This document shows, piece after piece, positions 23,656 through 31,643 of a stretch of 64,000 nucleotides of DNA. The stretch is taken from contig NZ_CANOOQ010000001.1 in the NCBI RefSeq assembly GCF_947568225.1, positions 1,426,001 through 1,490,000 on the forward strand, given 5' to 3'. The notes beneath the pieces are model-generated. The model did not search any database. It was not told the DNA's origin and worked only from the letters and a program-made list of their open reading frames with translations. This DNA is from Faecalispora anaeroviscerum (GTDB lineage: Bacteria > Bacillota > Clostridia > Oscillospirales > Acutalibacteraceae). Both the position numbers and the translations under genes were made by a program. How positions within the stretch are numbered: the first letter of the stretch is position 1; each line of letters opens with the position of its first letter.

Positions 23656-25148
23656 TACGCCTCACCACCGGCCTGCAGCTCATCACCAACTTTCGGTGGC
23701 TCGTCCACAATTTCAATGCCGCGCAGCTGCTTGATTCTGATCACCTCGGCAGCTTTCCATTTATTATCTTTGCTATTGCCCCACATTTCGTCCACTTGCG
23801 TTTCCACGCTCATAGTGCTCGATGTGGCGGCCTTGTTGACGATTTCCACCCGGGAGTCAAAACTAGGCGCGCCATACTCGCCAAACTCAACAGCGGGCTC
23901 GTAAGTACCTGGCGTGCGCTTCTGCATCACATCATAGGTCATCAGGATCGCACAGATCAGCTGCGGCAGGGTTTTTTCCAGCACTCCGGTGATGGTGTTG
24001 CGGGTGTACCCTGTGACGTCCTTCTTCTCGCGCTGGGCGTCAGCAGAGGACATTTTTCCCACATCAATTCCCAGCGTGGCCGGAGAAACGATTCCTTGCA
24101 GACACATATCGAGGGCAGCTGTATACGATGCCAGAAAAGCTTCATATCGGATTTCCGGCTGAATCGTTTCGATTTTACTGACTGCATCCTCGTGGGCGTC
24201 GGTTCCAGTCTTAATATACTCACTACCAAAATCGTTAAGCTGCTGCTTTTCCCCGGTTTTAACGTCAGACGGCACCAGGTCTTCCGGGATATACTTTTTT
24301 ACTCGGCCGGCGCGAATAGCATCCCACCATTGACTGATTACCTCATCCAACGCATCAAAGCTATCCAGCTTGCCCTCATAAATAGCTTTACCTCGACCGG
24401 GATATTTGGCGCTCTCAAACACCTTTATAGGTACTGCCATCATAAAAGCTCCATCAAATTGCACAGGCTTCAGATCGGCCAGCTCAGGAGCGCTATTCAG
24501 GCCGACCTCGTTTTCTCCATCATAAAGGCGGTAAGAAACAGATCCTTTGCAATACGTTTCACATAGGCGGTAGATCTTGTATTTTCCTGGGTAATCTGTC
24601 CAGAAGCGTATGCCCACAACATGACCGTGCTTTTTGATATACTCTACGCGGTCCGCTTCGTAAAATTCCACAATCGGGTTATCAGACGCCTGCGGATCAA
24701 CAGATATCTTCCACGCTCCATCCCCGGATTTCAGCGCGCCTACAATACCCTTGCCGACGATCTCTTCAAAGTCGAGTTCTTCCTGCAAGCCTTCCCAGAT
24801 CTCTTTTCCTGTATCACCCTTGAATGTTATGTCATCCATATCTGACTTTACCAAATATGCCAGGGTATCCACCAGAATGGCGGGCAGCCCACTATGAATC
24901 TTCCGCAGTTTTAGGTTATTCCCTGGCACAGCCGCCCACCAGCGCGCCGCATTGGTGGGATCCTGCGCGCCAAGTTGTTTGTACAGCTGTTCCAGCTCGC
25001 TGGCGTCGCCCCGGTACCAGATTTGATTCCGAATAACCGACGCCTGGAAGCTGAGTGGCTCCTGAATCACAATATTATTGCCGGCTGCCGGCTGGATCTG
25101 CAGCCAATTCCTTACCATGCTTTTCACCTTCTCTCCGAATTTACTCAT
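23655..25148 (-). CDS. Portal protein (SPP1 gp6-type)
   Basis: A 497-aa protein between terminase and minor capsid genes. Typical portal features: RWWAAVPGNNLKLRKIHSGL near residue 63 (core ARWWAAVPGNNLKLRK), YRLYDGENEVG, DALDEVISQWWDAIRAGRVK and the GIVSPATLGIDVGKMSSADAQREK (core SPATLGIDVGKMSSADAQRE) close to the C-terminus. It would form the dodecameric DNA gateway at a capsid vertex. It overlaps terL by 8 bases. Confidence 0.92.
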   Translation of the reverse strand: MSKFGEKVKSMVRNWLQIQPAAGNNIVIQEPLSFQASVIRNQIWYRGDASELEQLYKQLGAQDPTNAARWWAAVPGNNLKLRKIHSGLPAILVDTLAYLVKSDMDDITFKGDTGKEIWEGLQEELDFEEIVGKGIVGALKSGDGAWKISVDPQASDNPIVEFYEADRVEYIKKHGHVVGIRFWTDYPGKYKIYRLCETYCKGSVSYRLYDGENEVGLNSAPELADLKPVQFDGAFMMAVPIKVFESAKYPGRGKAIYEGKLDSFDALDEVISQWWDAIRAGRVKKYIPEDLVPSDVKTGEKQQLNDFGSEYIKTGTDAHEDAVSKIETIQPEIRYEAFLASYTAALDMCLQGIVSPATLGIDVGKMSSADAQREKKDVTGYTRNTITGVLEKTLPQLICAILMTYDVMQKRTPGTYEPAVEFGEYGAPSFDSRVEIVNKAATSSTMSVETQVDEMWGNSKDNKWKAAEVIRIKQLRGIEIVDEPPKVGDELQAGGEA

Positions 25149-26502
25149 CTATTTTCACACTCCCAATAAGATGTTTGAACGGCAACCAGCTGTACTGATC
25201 GGCATTGATCGTGTGATCGTTGCCGTCCTCCGGAACATTGTCCTTATCCTCGTCCCAGCTGTAAGCGTTGAGCTCATCGATCTCTGGCCGGCAGTATTCC
25301 TGCACCAGAAGGAAGTCGCCGTGTGCCATCCAGCCGACCTGCAGGTTGATACGATCAATGATCTGTGTCTTTTTCCATGCCGGCACAAAGTCATATATGC
25401 TGCCGTGCTGGCGCTTGTACTTTTGGCATTCAATAATGGTTGCCTGGTCCGCGCTGTCAATGTACACTGTACGCGCGAACAAGCCCCACAGCGCCCTGTG
25501 CTTTTCGAGGAACGCTATCAACAGGGGCGGAATATCTGATGGCGCCAAGGGTGTTGTGCGGCCCTGGTTGCTGAGGACCTGCACGGCCAGCGTTATCTTT
25601 CTGCGGTCCGTTGTGATCCCGGTAAAAGTAAAAGCGAAGGTGTCGGACGACTTCTGGCTGTAGGAAGTATCCACGCCGGCCGATGTCTGAGCAAACTTCA
25701 CTTTTCCGTCCTTTATCTGCTCCAGGAGATCCGCGGCATGAATCAGGTTGCTGTCCTGAAGGTTGAATACCAGACCGGTGGAGCGGCCGCGCAGGCCCTT
25801 GATCTTGTTTTTCCAGAGCTTGGTTCCCGGAGCGACGCCGGCGAGCAGCTGCTCACGCTTTTCTGGCGTAAGGGTGGGATTGTCGTCAAACGTAAAATAC
25901 CAATGCACCCAACCAGGCATTGGCGGCTGATCCAGCTGCTTCAGAAGTTCCTTGGGTGTACCGGTTGCCCAGCGCGGCAGCGGCCGACACCGGTTAATAT
26001 ATTCCTTGTAAATCGGTAGATTTGGATCGTCTGGGTTGAGTGTCATCATCATGTAGTCATAGCGGATACTGACCTCGCGCACGAAATCCATGTCCGCAAT
26101 GTTGGCTTCATCGATGTACACACAGCCATACTGGCCGCCCAGGGCTTTCTTCCACCGGGCTTTGTTGTCATAGCCGAGTACATAGATGATCTTATCGCCG
26201 CCCGCCACGCGGTACCGCAGATGCGGCATGGTGACACCCTTGCCCCCACCCGGATAATAAGATAGCAGACTGCCGAAAACATCCAGCAGCCCGCTATCTT
26301 TTGTAATGACGTTTTTTTCCAAGGTGCCCAAGTCGTTACCGGCCATGATATGCGCGCGCTGCTTTGACTCGGCCACGCGGAACAGGAACTTGACCACTCC
26401 CACCGTCGTTTTGCCGGCGTAGGTGGTGCCCTCCAGGACCTCAAGCTTTGCCCGGCACTTCATGAACTCCTGATACTTCTGCGACAGCGGAAATCCTTTC
26501 AT
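25141..26502 (-). CDS. Terminase large subunit
   Basis: A 453-aa packaging motor. Walker A GTTYAGKT is at residues 25-32 and Walker B CVYIDE at 127-132. The C-terminal nuclease domain has acidic motifs GVDTSYSQKSSDTF (about 285) and VYIDSADQ (about 350), with a last Asp in the NADQYSW segment. It overlaps terS (ATGA). The type fits pac-type headful phages with SPP1 portals, which is an inference. Confidence 0.94.
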   Translation of the reverse strand: MKGFPLSQKYQEFMKCRAKLEVLEGTTYAGKTTVGVVKFLFRVAESKQRAHIMAGNDLGTLEKNVITKDSGLLDVFGSLLSYYPGGGKGVTMPHLRYRVAGGDKIIYVLGYDNKARWKKALGGQYGCVYIDEANIADMDFVREVSIRYDYMMMTLNPDDPNLPIYKEYINRCRPLPRWATGTPKELLKQLDQPPMPGWVHWYFTFDDNPTLTPEKREQLLAGVAPGTKLWKNKIKGLRGRSTGLVFNLQDSNLIHAADLLEQIKDGKVKFAQTSAGVDTSYSQKSSDTFAFTFTGITTDRRKITLAVQVLSNQGRTTPLAPSDIPPLLIAFLEKHRALWGLFARTVYIDSADQATIIECQKYKRQHGSIYDFVPAWKKTQIIDRINLQVGWMAHGDFLLVQEYCRPEIDELNAYSWDEDKDNVPEDGNDHTINADQYSWLPFKHLIGSVKIDE

Positions 26503-27050
26503 CCGGACTCACCGGGCGGGGCCACTTCCTCTCGATCGGGATCTCCACCGGCCTGCAGCTGTTGCAAAATAGAGGTTAGAGCGGCGCTGCCGGTATCGAT
26601 CGCGCCGGAGTGCTCCACCTTATCCGTAAACATGCCAAGGTGTTTGCCCAGGAGTTCGAGTGCTTTCAGTTTGTCAGCCATCTTAATTTCACGTTCCATG
26701 CCCTGCCCGTCTGCTGTGGGAATCGTTTTAACCTTGACAGAAGCAACCGCTGCCGTGTCGTCTTCGGTGGCGTCATCTTTCAGTGTGGCGCTTTCCATAT
26801 CAATCACATCGGTGGGATTGACAAAGGCAACGCGGGCCAGCTCGCGAACCACACGATCAGCATTTACGCCTGTACGCTTTGAACGTGTGGCCAGAGCTTC
26901 ATCTATACGCGCGCGAACGGCAGGTTTCTGCATGTTCTCCGTCGCAATGGAATGCGCGCTCCTTGCGCTGTAGCCTGCGCGTATAGCAGCCTGAGAAGCG
27001 TTAAGGTCAATGAGATATTCCTCGCAAAAGCGCTTCTGCTTTTCGGTCAT
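26499..27050 (-). CDS. Terminase small subunit
   Basis: The ATG at 27050 follows AGGAGG by 8 bases and gives 183 aa. The N-terminus, EKQKRFCEEYLIDLNASQAA then IRAGYSARSAHSIATENMQKP, is the Terminase_2 DNA-binding pattern. The C-terminal half is acidic and likely contacts TerL. It binds the packaging site to start DNA packaging. Confidence 0.92.
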   Translation of the reverse strand: MTEKQKRFCEEYLIDLNASQAAIRAGYSARSAHSIATENMQKPAVRARIDEALATRSKRTGVNADRVVRELARVAFVNPTDVIDMESATLKDDATEDDTAAVASVKVKTIPTADGQGMEREIKMADKLKALELLGKHLGMFTDKVEHSGAIDTGSAALTSILQQLQAGGDPDREEVAPPGESG

Positions 27051-27076
27051 GGCGGTCACCTCCTAAAAATGGGTAT

Positions 27077-27104
27077 AAAAAACCTCGCCTATGGGCGAGG
27101 TTTT
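27077..27104. terminator. Bidirectional terminator isolating the Rex-like pair
   Basis: Stem CCTCGCC/GGCGAGG with a 4-base loop, A-rich on the left and T-rich on the right, so it can work on either strand. It stops the transcript of the two-gene unit before terS. Confidence 0.8.
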
Positions 27105-27113
27105 AATTACTTT

Positions 27114-27659
27114 TTATTCTTGCTTCCAAAAGGTTAAATACATATGTATTACAGACTCAAATAAAACGTAAAGAATATGAGTTAAAAAGAAAATGTCCAG
27201 CGCTACAAAATACTTAAGCGATTGTGTTGAGCAAACTATTTGAAGAAACATTTCTAAAAACAAAATCGCTAAATAAATAATTTGAATCAGAATATTATAA
27301 GTTATATCTGAGAGAAGAACTTGAAAAAGCGACATTTTTTCGCCATTTAGTAGTTTATAATTTTTTCCTGAAGCGCCTACATTTTTAATTTTCTCTATGC
27401 TCGGATTGCCAGATGATACAATTATTGTCATAATAGCAATTGAAAAAGAAATTAATATAGCGATTCCACTGATTTGTACATCTATAAAGTTTGAAAATAA
27501 TTCACATATATCAACACCTTTATTGACCTGTAAAAAATGGGCAAAAAACAAACTTAATGCAGCGGGAATTACTGCAATTATAAATTTATTACGTAAATTA
27601 CGCCGGGTTTTAAAATAATCCATTATAGGAATCGTGAATTTTAAAACAGGCTTTTTCAT
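27114..27659 (-). CDS. RexB-like four-helix membrane protein (putative exclusion effector)
   Basis: About 181 aa, with two possible ATGs at 27662 and 27659; the second has GAGG at better spacing inside the end of the upstream gene. Four membrane helices are predicted near residues 24-44, 65-87, 114-138 and 145-168, with N- and C-termini that are short and charged. The first helix reads KFIIAVIPAALSLFFAHF and the second GIAILISFSIAIMTIIV followed by a basic IEKIKN, which resemble the corresponding helices of lambda RexB (144 aa) as I remember it. Lambda RexB is an ion channel triggered by RexA. AT-rich compared with the packaging genes. Homology must be tested by search. Confidence 0.55.
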   Translation of the reverse strand: MKKPVLKFTIPIMDYFKTRRNLRNKFIIAVIPAALSLFFAHFLQVNKGVDICELFSNFIDVQISGIAILISFSIAIMTIIVSSGNPSIEKIKNVGASGKNYKLLNGEKMSLFQVLLSDITYNILIQIIYLAILFLEMFLQIVCSTQSLKYFVALDIFFLTHILYVLFESVIHMYLTFWKQE

Positions 27660-27662
27660 CAT

Positions 27663-28574
27663 TTACCTCAATCCTATTATTAGCTCTTCTGCCTTTTCAA
27701 AAAAATTGTCACTATTAACCTCGTTAGTAACTTCCGAAATGTCCACAGAAACGCTTTGCTTCATTTTCATTAATTCTGTATCCAGTCTAAAAGGTCCTGA
27801 CTGATTCGTACCTTCAGCAGTGATCCGCTTTATCTTATTTTCCTGTTGCATATCATTATAGTAATCTTCAACAGCACTCTTTGGTATGTATTTATTTCTA
27901 CTAATTTTTTTTAACACAATTTCTACTGTATCTTTCACGTCATCTCTTCCTGCAAGATGTAAAAAATCATCAGATAAGTCCTCGCGCTCAACTTCAACTT
28001 TTAAAACTGATACTCGTTTCATCCTTCTCAATTCGTCAAGGAAGCTATCACAAGGCATTATTGAACTGGTAATTGTATACGAATAAGGTACGTTGTTTGA
28101 ATCCCTATATTTTGCAAGCATATCATTTAAATAGTAAACTATTTTCCCAATAGAAATACCATAATAATTGCTTTCATGGATACAAATTAAATTGTCTCGT
28201 CCATTTTGATATCTAATACAAAAATGGGTAAACTCTTCATCTCCATCCGGTTTGTTTTTTACTGTTCCCTTTTCTATCATAGTTTCTGTATTTATGACAT
28301 TTCTAATGTGGTTATATTTAGCGGATTTAAATGCTATATTGAAGTTTCCAGGAAGTTCTGGATTTATTAGGTGATAAGAGTCCAACCATACTACTTTTTC
28401 ATCTTTAGGGAAATTCAATTTCCGATTAAGAGCAAGTTTCCTTTGAGTAAAACTTAGAGCATTATTAAAATAGTTTATAAAATCTTGGATAGAAGGTTGT
28501 GGTGCGTCTTCTCTCAAAATTCCTACTGTAATATTCAAATAATAAAAATACACCGGAACCTTTTTTGTCGGCAT
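27663..28574 (-). CDS. RexA-like soluble sensor (putative exclusion system)
   Basis: Start at 28574, with GGGAGG 8 bases upstream, gives 303 aa. No signal peptide or membrane helix. The order of elements recalls lambda RexA (279 aa): an N-terminal beta strand VPVYFYYLNITV, a middle with NLICIHESNYYGISIGKIVYY (core HESNYYGISIGKIVYY), a central VSVLKVEVEREDLSD segment and a C-terminal KIKRITAEGTNQSGPFRL beta hairpin followed by charged helices. Lambda RexA senses phage DNA-protein complexes and activates RexB. The gene ends where the membrane protein gene begins. Other two-gene abortive systems are possible. Confidence 0.5.
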   Translation of the reverse strand: MPTKKVPVYFYYLNITVGILREDAPQPSIQDFINYFNNALSFTQRKLALNRKLNFPKDEKVVWLDSYHLINPELPGNFNIAFKSAKYNHIRNVINTETMIEKGTVKNKPDGDEEFTHFCIRYQNGRDNLICIHESNYYGISIGKIVYYLNDMLAKYRDSNNVPYSYTITSSIMPCDSFLDELRRMKRVSVLKVEVEREDLSDDFLHLAGRDDVKDTVEIVLKKISRNKYIPKSAVEDYYNDMQQENKIKRITAEGTNQSGPFRLDTELMKMKQSVSVDISEVTNEVNSDNFFEKAEELIIGLR

Positions 28575-28604
28575 TGATATTCCTCCCATTCTTATGTTAA
28601 TTGC

Positions 28605-28633
28605 ATTATAATACAACTAATTATTAATTGGAA
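28605..28633 (-). promoter_or_regulatory. Promoter of the Rex-like pair
   Basis: Minus-strand TATAAT at 28605-28610, 31 bases from the start codon, with TTCCAA 17 bases upstream as a weak -35. A second TATAAT is at 28706-28711. The unit can therefore be transcribed apart from the late operon. Confidence 0.5.
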
Positions 28634-28778
28634 GAAAAAACCATTAATTTGTAGAAATAATAGAAAGCACCCTGTCCCACCGAACACTCTCTGCAAAATT
28701 CCGTAATTATATAGTACCACAAACAAACAGATAAAAATGGCTAATTGTGTGCTGAACAGTGCAAGTTCGTGCAACATT

Positions 28779-29282
28779 TTAGCGCGTAAAGCCCGAAAAC
28801 ACCACTTGACCCGAAAGCATAGCCAATCGTAGCATAGAAACACGTACCCGTTGCTTGATCCGGCTCTCCGAATAATCCACCTTGTCCGCGATATCCTTCC
28901 ACGGTGGCCGGCGAAAAGTGCGACGCCGCTGCTTTGGATCCGGGCTGCCCATGTAGGCCAACTCCAATATGTACCGGTCGGTTTTATCCAGCCGCCCGAG
29001 TGCCAGACCGAGCCAGTTCCGTTTCTCCCGCAGCGCCGCAATCCTGCGATAACAGTTCATTGCCTCATCTTCATAATACTTTGCCTGGTCCATGAGCGCC
29101 ATGTTGGCCGTGCGGTCCCCAGGCAGGCCTTTGCCGCCCGGCAGCCCTGAGAGGTTGACGGACGGCAAATTTATTGTATTTTTCTGTGCCTCGCAGTGCC
29201 GGATGGTGGCGAACTCCTCATCAATCATTTGTGGGATGTCGTAGTAAATTTTAAGCAGCTCTTTCACTTCGTTGACCGTCAA
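28779..29282 (-). CDS. Late transcription regulator, sigma-region-4-like (ArpU/DUF1492-type)
   Basis: A 167-aa protein starting at a TTG (29282; AAAGGATGATG upstream). The C-terminal third has the pattern DKTDRYILELAYM then WKDIADKVDYSESRIKQRVRVSMLRLA, which is a sigma-factor region 4-like HTH. Such proteins sit just before the terminase genes in Gram-positive phages and control late transcription. The Rex-like unit now separates it from terS. Confidence 0.75.
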   Translation of the reverse strand: MTVNEVKELLKIYYDIPQMIDEEFATIRHCEAQKNTINLPSVNLSGLPGGKGLPGDRTANMALMDQAKYYEDEAMNCYRRIAALREKRNWLGLALGRLDKTDRYILELAYMGSPDPKQRRRTFRRPPWKDIADKVDYSESRIKQRVRVSMLRLAMLSGQVVFSGFTR

Positions 29283-29331
29283 GTGCCATCATCCTTTCCT
29301 GCGTTCGTGATAGGGTTAACATGCTTAGAGG

Positions 29332-29631
29332 TTATTCTTTGTCTGTTGGCTGGCTCAGCCACGTCAATATGCACTGTAATTCGTGTGGGCAGTTTCCACC
29401 CTCAGGGCAATCACCTTTGCAATACAAAGAGTTTAAAGGTTGGTCGGTGTTGTCTACCTTTTGTATAAACTGCGCCATTGATTCCGGGCTTTCGGTGATG
29501 CGGTTGAAGTTGGTTTTTTGCAGTTTGAATCCCGGCGACAAATCGGCTCCACAGTCTGGGCAACGTATTGATGTAACACCCAACCAAGCAAAGGGATAAG
29601 CGTTTAGACTTCCACAAGCTTCACATTTCAT
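29332..29631 (-). CDS. Small zinc-ribbon protein
   Basis: Start at 29631 (MKCEACGS) overlapping the stop of the preceding gene. The 99-aa product carries CEAC and CPDC pairs (N-terminal 35 residues) and a second Cys cluster in YCKGDCPEGGNCPHELQC (core CKGDCPEGGNCPHELQC), so it may bind two zinc ions. Function unknown. Confidence 0.6.
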   Translation of the reverse strand: MKCEACGSLNAYPFAWLGVTSIRCPDCGADLSPGFKLQKTNFNRITESPESMAQFIQKVDNTDQPLNSLYCKGDCPEGGNCPHELQCILTWLSQPTDKE

Positions 29632-30323
29632 TTCTGCTCCTCCTGTTCCGGCTTGCGGGCGTAGGCAAGCCATGTTTTGCCGTAATTGCTCATCAGTTCG
29701 TAAAAATCAAGATTATCAAAACAAATAAGTTCTTGCCCTTTGCAGTTTACGCCCACTTCGCCGACAATAGCCCAGCAATCAATTGCTTCGCCGTAAGGGT
29801 CAGGCTCAAGCTGCTTTTTGTACACCGGCTCACCGTCCATCTGCCGAAGCTGCTCCAGCGTCAGCGGCTTGTTTCCACCGCAGGAATCAATAATGCGATT
29901 CAGGGCGTCTACAACAACCTGTGCACTTTCGGCATTACTAAAAAATAATCTTGCGAAAACTTCTACATCGTCAGTGGTAGTACCGTCTTTAATTGGGATT
30001 GAGTTGCCTATGGCCTGTTGCATTTTGGGATTCCAAAGCAGTAATTCATTCCATGTATCAGAATCTTCCGGGCGGCAGGTGCTTACTCCAACTTTTCCGT
30101 TGCCGAAATGCAGTGTCAGCGGCTCGTTTTCCGGGACGACGCGGCGGTTCCATGCTTGGGCGGCAACTGCATAAGTCGGCTCGTGTGCCGCATATTCCCC
30201 TTCTTGATACGGCTTTTCCTTAGATAAATTAGCGCCACACTTGCAAACAATTGCCTCTGTTAATGCAAAATGTATTAATGTTGGATATCCACCGCAAAAC
30301 GGGCACGGTTTCAATTTGTCCAT
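29628..30323 (-). CDS. Lar-family (restriction alleviation-like) protein
   Basis: Start at 30323 with GGAG 8 bases upstream; the 231-aa product begins with the Lar signature KLKPCPFCGGYP and a matching VCKCGA about 25 residues later, which would form a zinc site. The AAQAWNRR segment near residue 55 completes the pattern. Lar of Rac prophage modulates type I restriction. The C-terminal 150 residues are an unrelated, mixed segment. Antirestriction activity is inferred only from the N-terminal domain. Confidence 0.7.
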   Translation of the reverse strand: MDKLKPCPFCGGYPTLIHFALTEAIVCKCGANLSKEKPYQEGEYAAHEPTYAVAAQAWNRRVVPENEPLTLHFGNGKVGVSTCRPEDSDTWNELLLWNPKMQQAIGNSIPIKDGTTTDDVEVFARLFFSNAESAQVVVDALNRIIDSCGGNKPLTLEQLRQMDGEPVYKKQLEPDPYGEAIDCWAIVGEVGVNCKGQELICFDNLDFYELMSNYGKTWLAYARKPEQEEQK

Positions 30324-30416
30324 TGGTTTCACTCCTCATTCTCTTATTTGCGTATATATCCAGATATTTTTCCAATAATAGCAACAAGGTATAAGGGCTT
30401 ATGTCCTCATTCCTCT

Positions 30417-30451
30417 GGGGTCGCACAATGGGGTGCGGCCCCGCTTTTTTT
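30417..30451 (+). terminator. Plus-strand terminator-like hairpin
   Basis: Ten-bp stem GGGGTCGCAC/GTGCGGCCCC with one wobble and a 6-base loop, followed on the plus strand by seven T. All genes here lie on the minus strand, so it would end an antisense or small RNA transcript. The minus-strand side has no T-run. Confidence 0.45.
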
Positions 30452-30653
30452 ATTCATCCGCTTCTTCCACCATATCATCCATAGGAGCCGATTCTCCCAG
30501 CTCGAACAGCAGCACCGGGAAGCCTGCATCTGTCATCAGCTGATATCCGTCCATCGCGTAGGCAAGGCGTTGTTTCGTGTCTAAAATCAGCGCGGATACA
30601 TTTGATTCCGGATCAAATGTGGAAAGGTATTCGATCAATTCTTTGGCTGTCAT
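30450..30653 (-). CDS. Small early phage protein
   Basis: A 67-aa acidic protein (TAKELIEYLSTFDPES at the start). The segment LSTFDPESNVSALIL resembles small phage proteins of unknown role. Overlaps the RusA gene by 4 bases, so they are cotranslated. Confidence 0.6.
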   Translation of the reverse strand: MTAKELIEYLSTFDPESNVSALILDTKQRLAYAMDGYQLMTDAGFPVLLFELGESAPMDDMVEEADE

Positions 30654-31138
30654 GAGTGCACCTCCATAATTTTTACAAGCGTTTTCGGCACCTCGCCGTA
30701 ATACTTAGACATTTGCGTGACAACAATCTGAGCATCGTCCTTGTAAGCCAGCTCGTTCAGGGCATCACAAATAATCTTGATGACATTATCGCAGTCTGGT
30801 TTTTTCGTGGGGCGAATCGCTCCGGAGATCATCTCCGCCTGAACTCTCTTGCTTTTGCTCTTGGGAACCGGATAAAATGCTGTGATTTGCATAGCCAGCT
30901 GCGCATTATCTGAAAAGCTAAACCCCTGTGCGGCAGCCTTGTAGCGGAGTCGCACCAGTTCCTCATAGGCCACGGTCTTATCCGGCGTGTAGGTCATGCT
31001 CGCACCGTTCTTGGCGCGCACCACTCGCGGTCGGGCCTTTCCCTGTGGCGGGCCAGGAACAACAAACTGAATGCGTTGCGGCCCTTGGGGCATCGCTACT
31101 ACCGGCGGAACAAAGTCGGGGATAATTCTAGTTGTCAT
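30650..31138 (-). CDS. rusA: RusA-family Holliday junction resolvase
   Basis: A 162-aa endonuclease. Motifs: FVVPGPPQGKARPRV near residue 25, the acidic catalytic set KPDCDN (D115, D117) with an Asp in KIICDAL, and KDDAQI (D134/D135). RusA resolves recombination intermediates made during replication of phage DNA. The gene overlaps both neighbours. Confidence 0.9.
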   Translation of the reverse strand: MTTRIIPDFVPPVVAMPQGPQRIQFVVPGPPQGKARPRVVRAKNGASMTYTPDKTVAYEELVRLRYKAAAQGFSFSDNAQLAMQITAFYPVPKSKSKRVQAEMISGAIRPTKKPDCDNVIKIICDALNELAYKDDAQIVVTQMSKYYGEVPKTLVKIMEVHS

Positions 31139-31643
31139 TGTTCAAATCCTCCTCTAAAAGCTCCATAGCCTGGTCATAAGCGGCCGTCAGTGTCTGAAAC
31201 TGCTCTTTGCTGCCGCCGACGTCCGGATGTGCTGACTTGGCAAGGCTCCTGTACCGGCGAGTAACCTCATCGCGGCCGCCGGGAATCTGCTCATAACCGA
31301 GCACGCGGAAGCAGTCCGGAATGTCCGCGGCAGGCGGCAAATACTTCATGCCAGCCACCCAGGTGCCAAGGTCATAAATTCCACGCTCAACCATGCGAGC
31401 GAGATCCTCAAGCGAAAGCACAACCTGTGCAAAAACGTCACTGCCATATCGAACTGTCTGACCGTGATTCTTCGCATTTTCAAGGCTGTGTGAGAAGCGG
31501 TAAAGCTGACCTTTGTAGCTGAATTCCACCCAGCAGCTGAACCGATCCCAGTTGTAATTATATTTTTCAATCCCCAGCCGAGACATGACCTTTTCGAGTT
31601 TTGACTCGTAACTTCCGGCCGGGGCGTATTGCTTGGCTTTCAA
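31128..31643 (-). CDS. Phage J-domain protein
   Basis: A 171-aa protein whose C-terminal 60 residues form a J-domain: FRVLGYEQIPGG then YRSLAKSAHPDVGGSKEQFQ, with the HPD tripeptide at 139-141, which stimulates DnaK ATPase. The N-terminal 100 residues are a separate domain with Trp/Tyr-rich strands. The place next to the replisome organizer suggests it recruits host DnaK to remodel replication proteins, as lambda P uses DnaJ/DnaK; this is inference. Confidence 0.75.
   Translation of the reverse strand: MKAKQYAPAGSYESKLEKVMSRLGIEKYNYNWDRFSCWVEFSYKGQLYRFSHSLENAKNHGQTVRYGSDVFAQVVLSLEDLARMVERGIYDLGTWVAGMKYLPPAADIPDCFRVLGYEQIPGGRDEVTRRYRSLAKSAHPDVGGSKEQFQTLTAAYDQAMELLEEDLNNDN

Noticed and set aside
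27114..28574. Toxin-antitoxin system for the AT-rich pair
   Set aside because: Both proteins are too large for common type II pairs, the membrane partner has four helices, and no antitoxin DNA-binding motif is seen; a Rex-like arrangement fits better.
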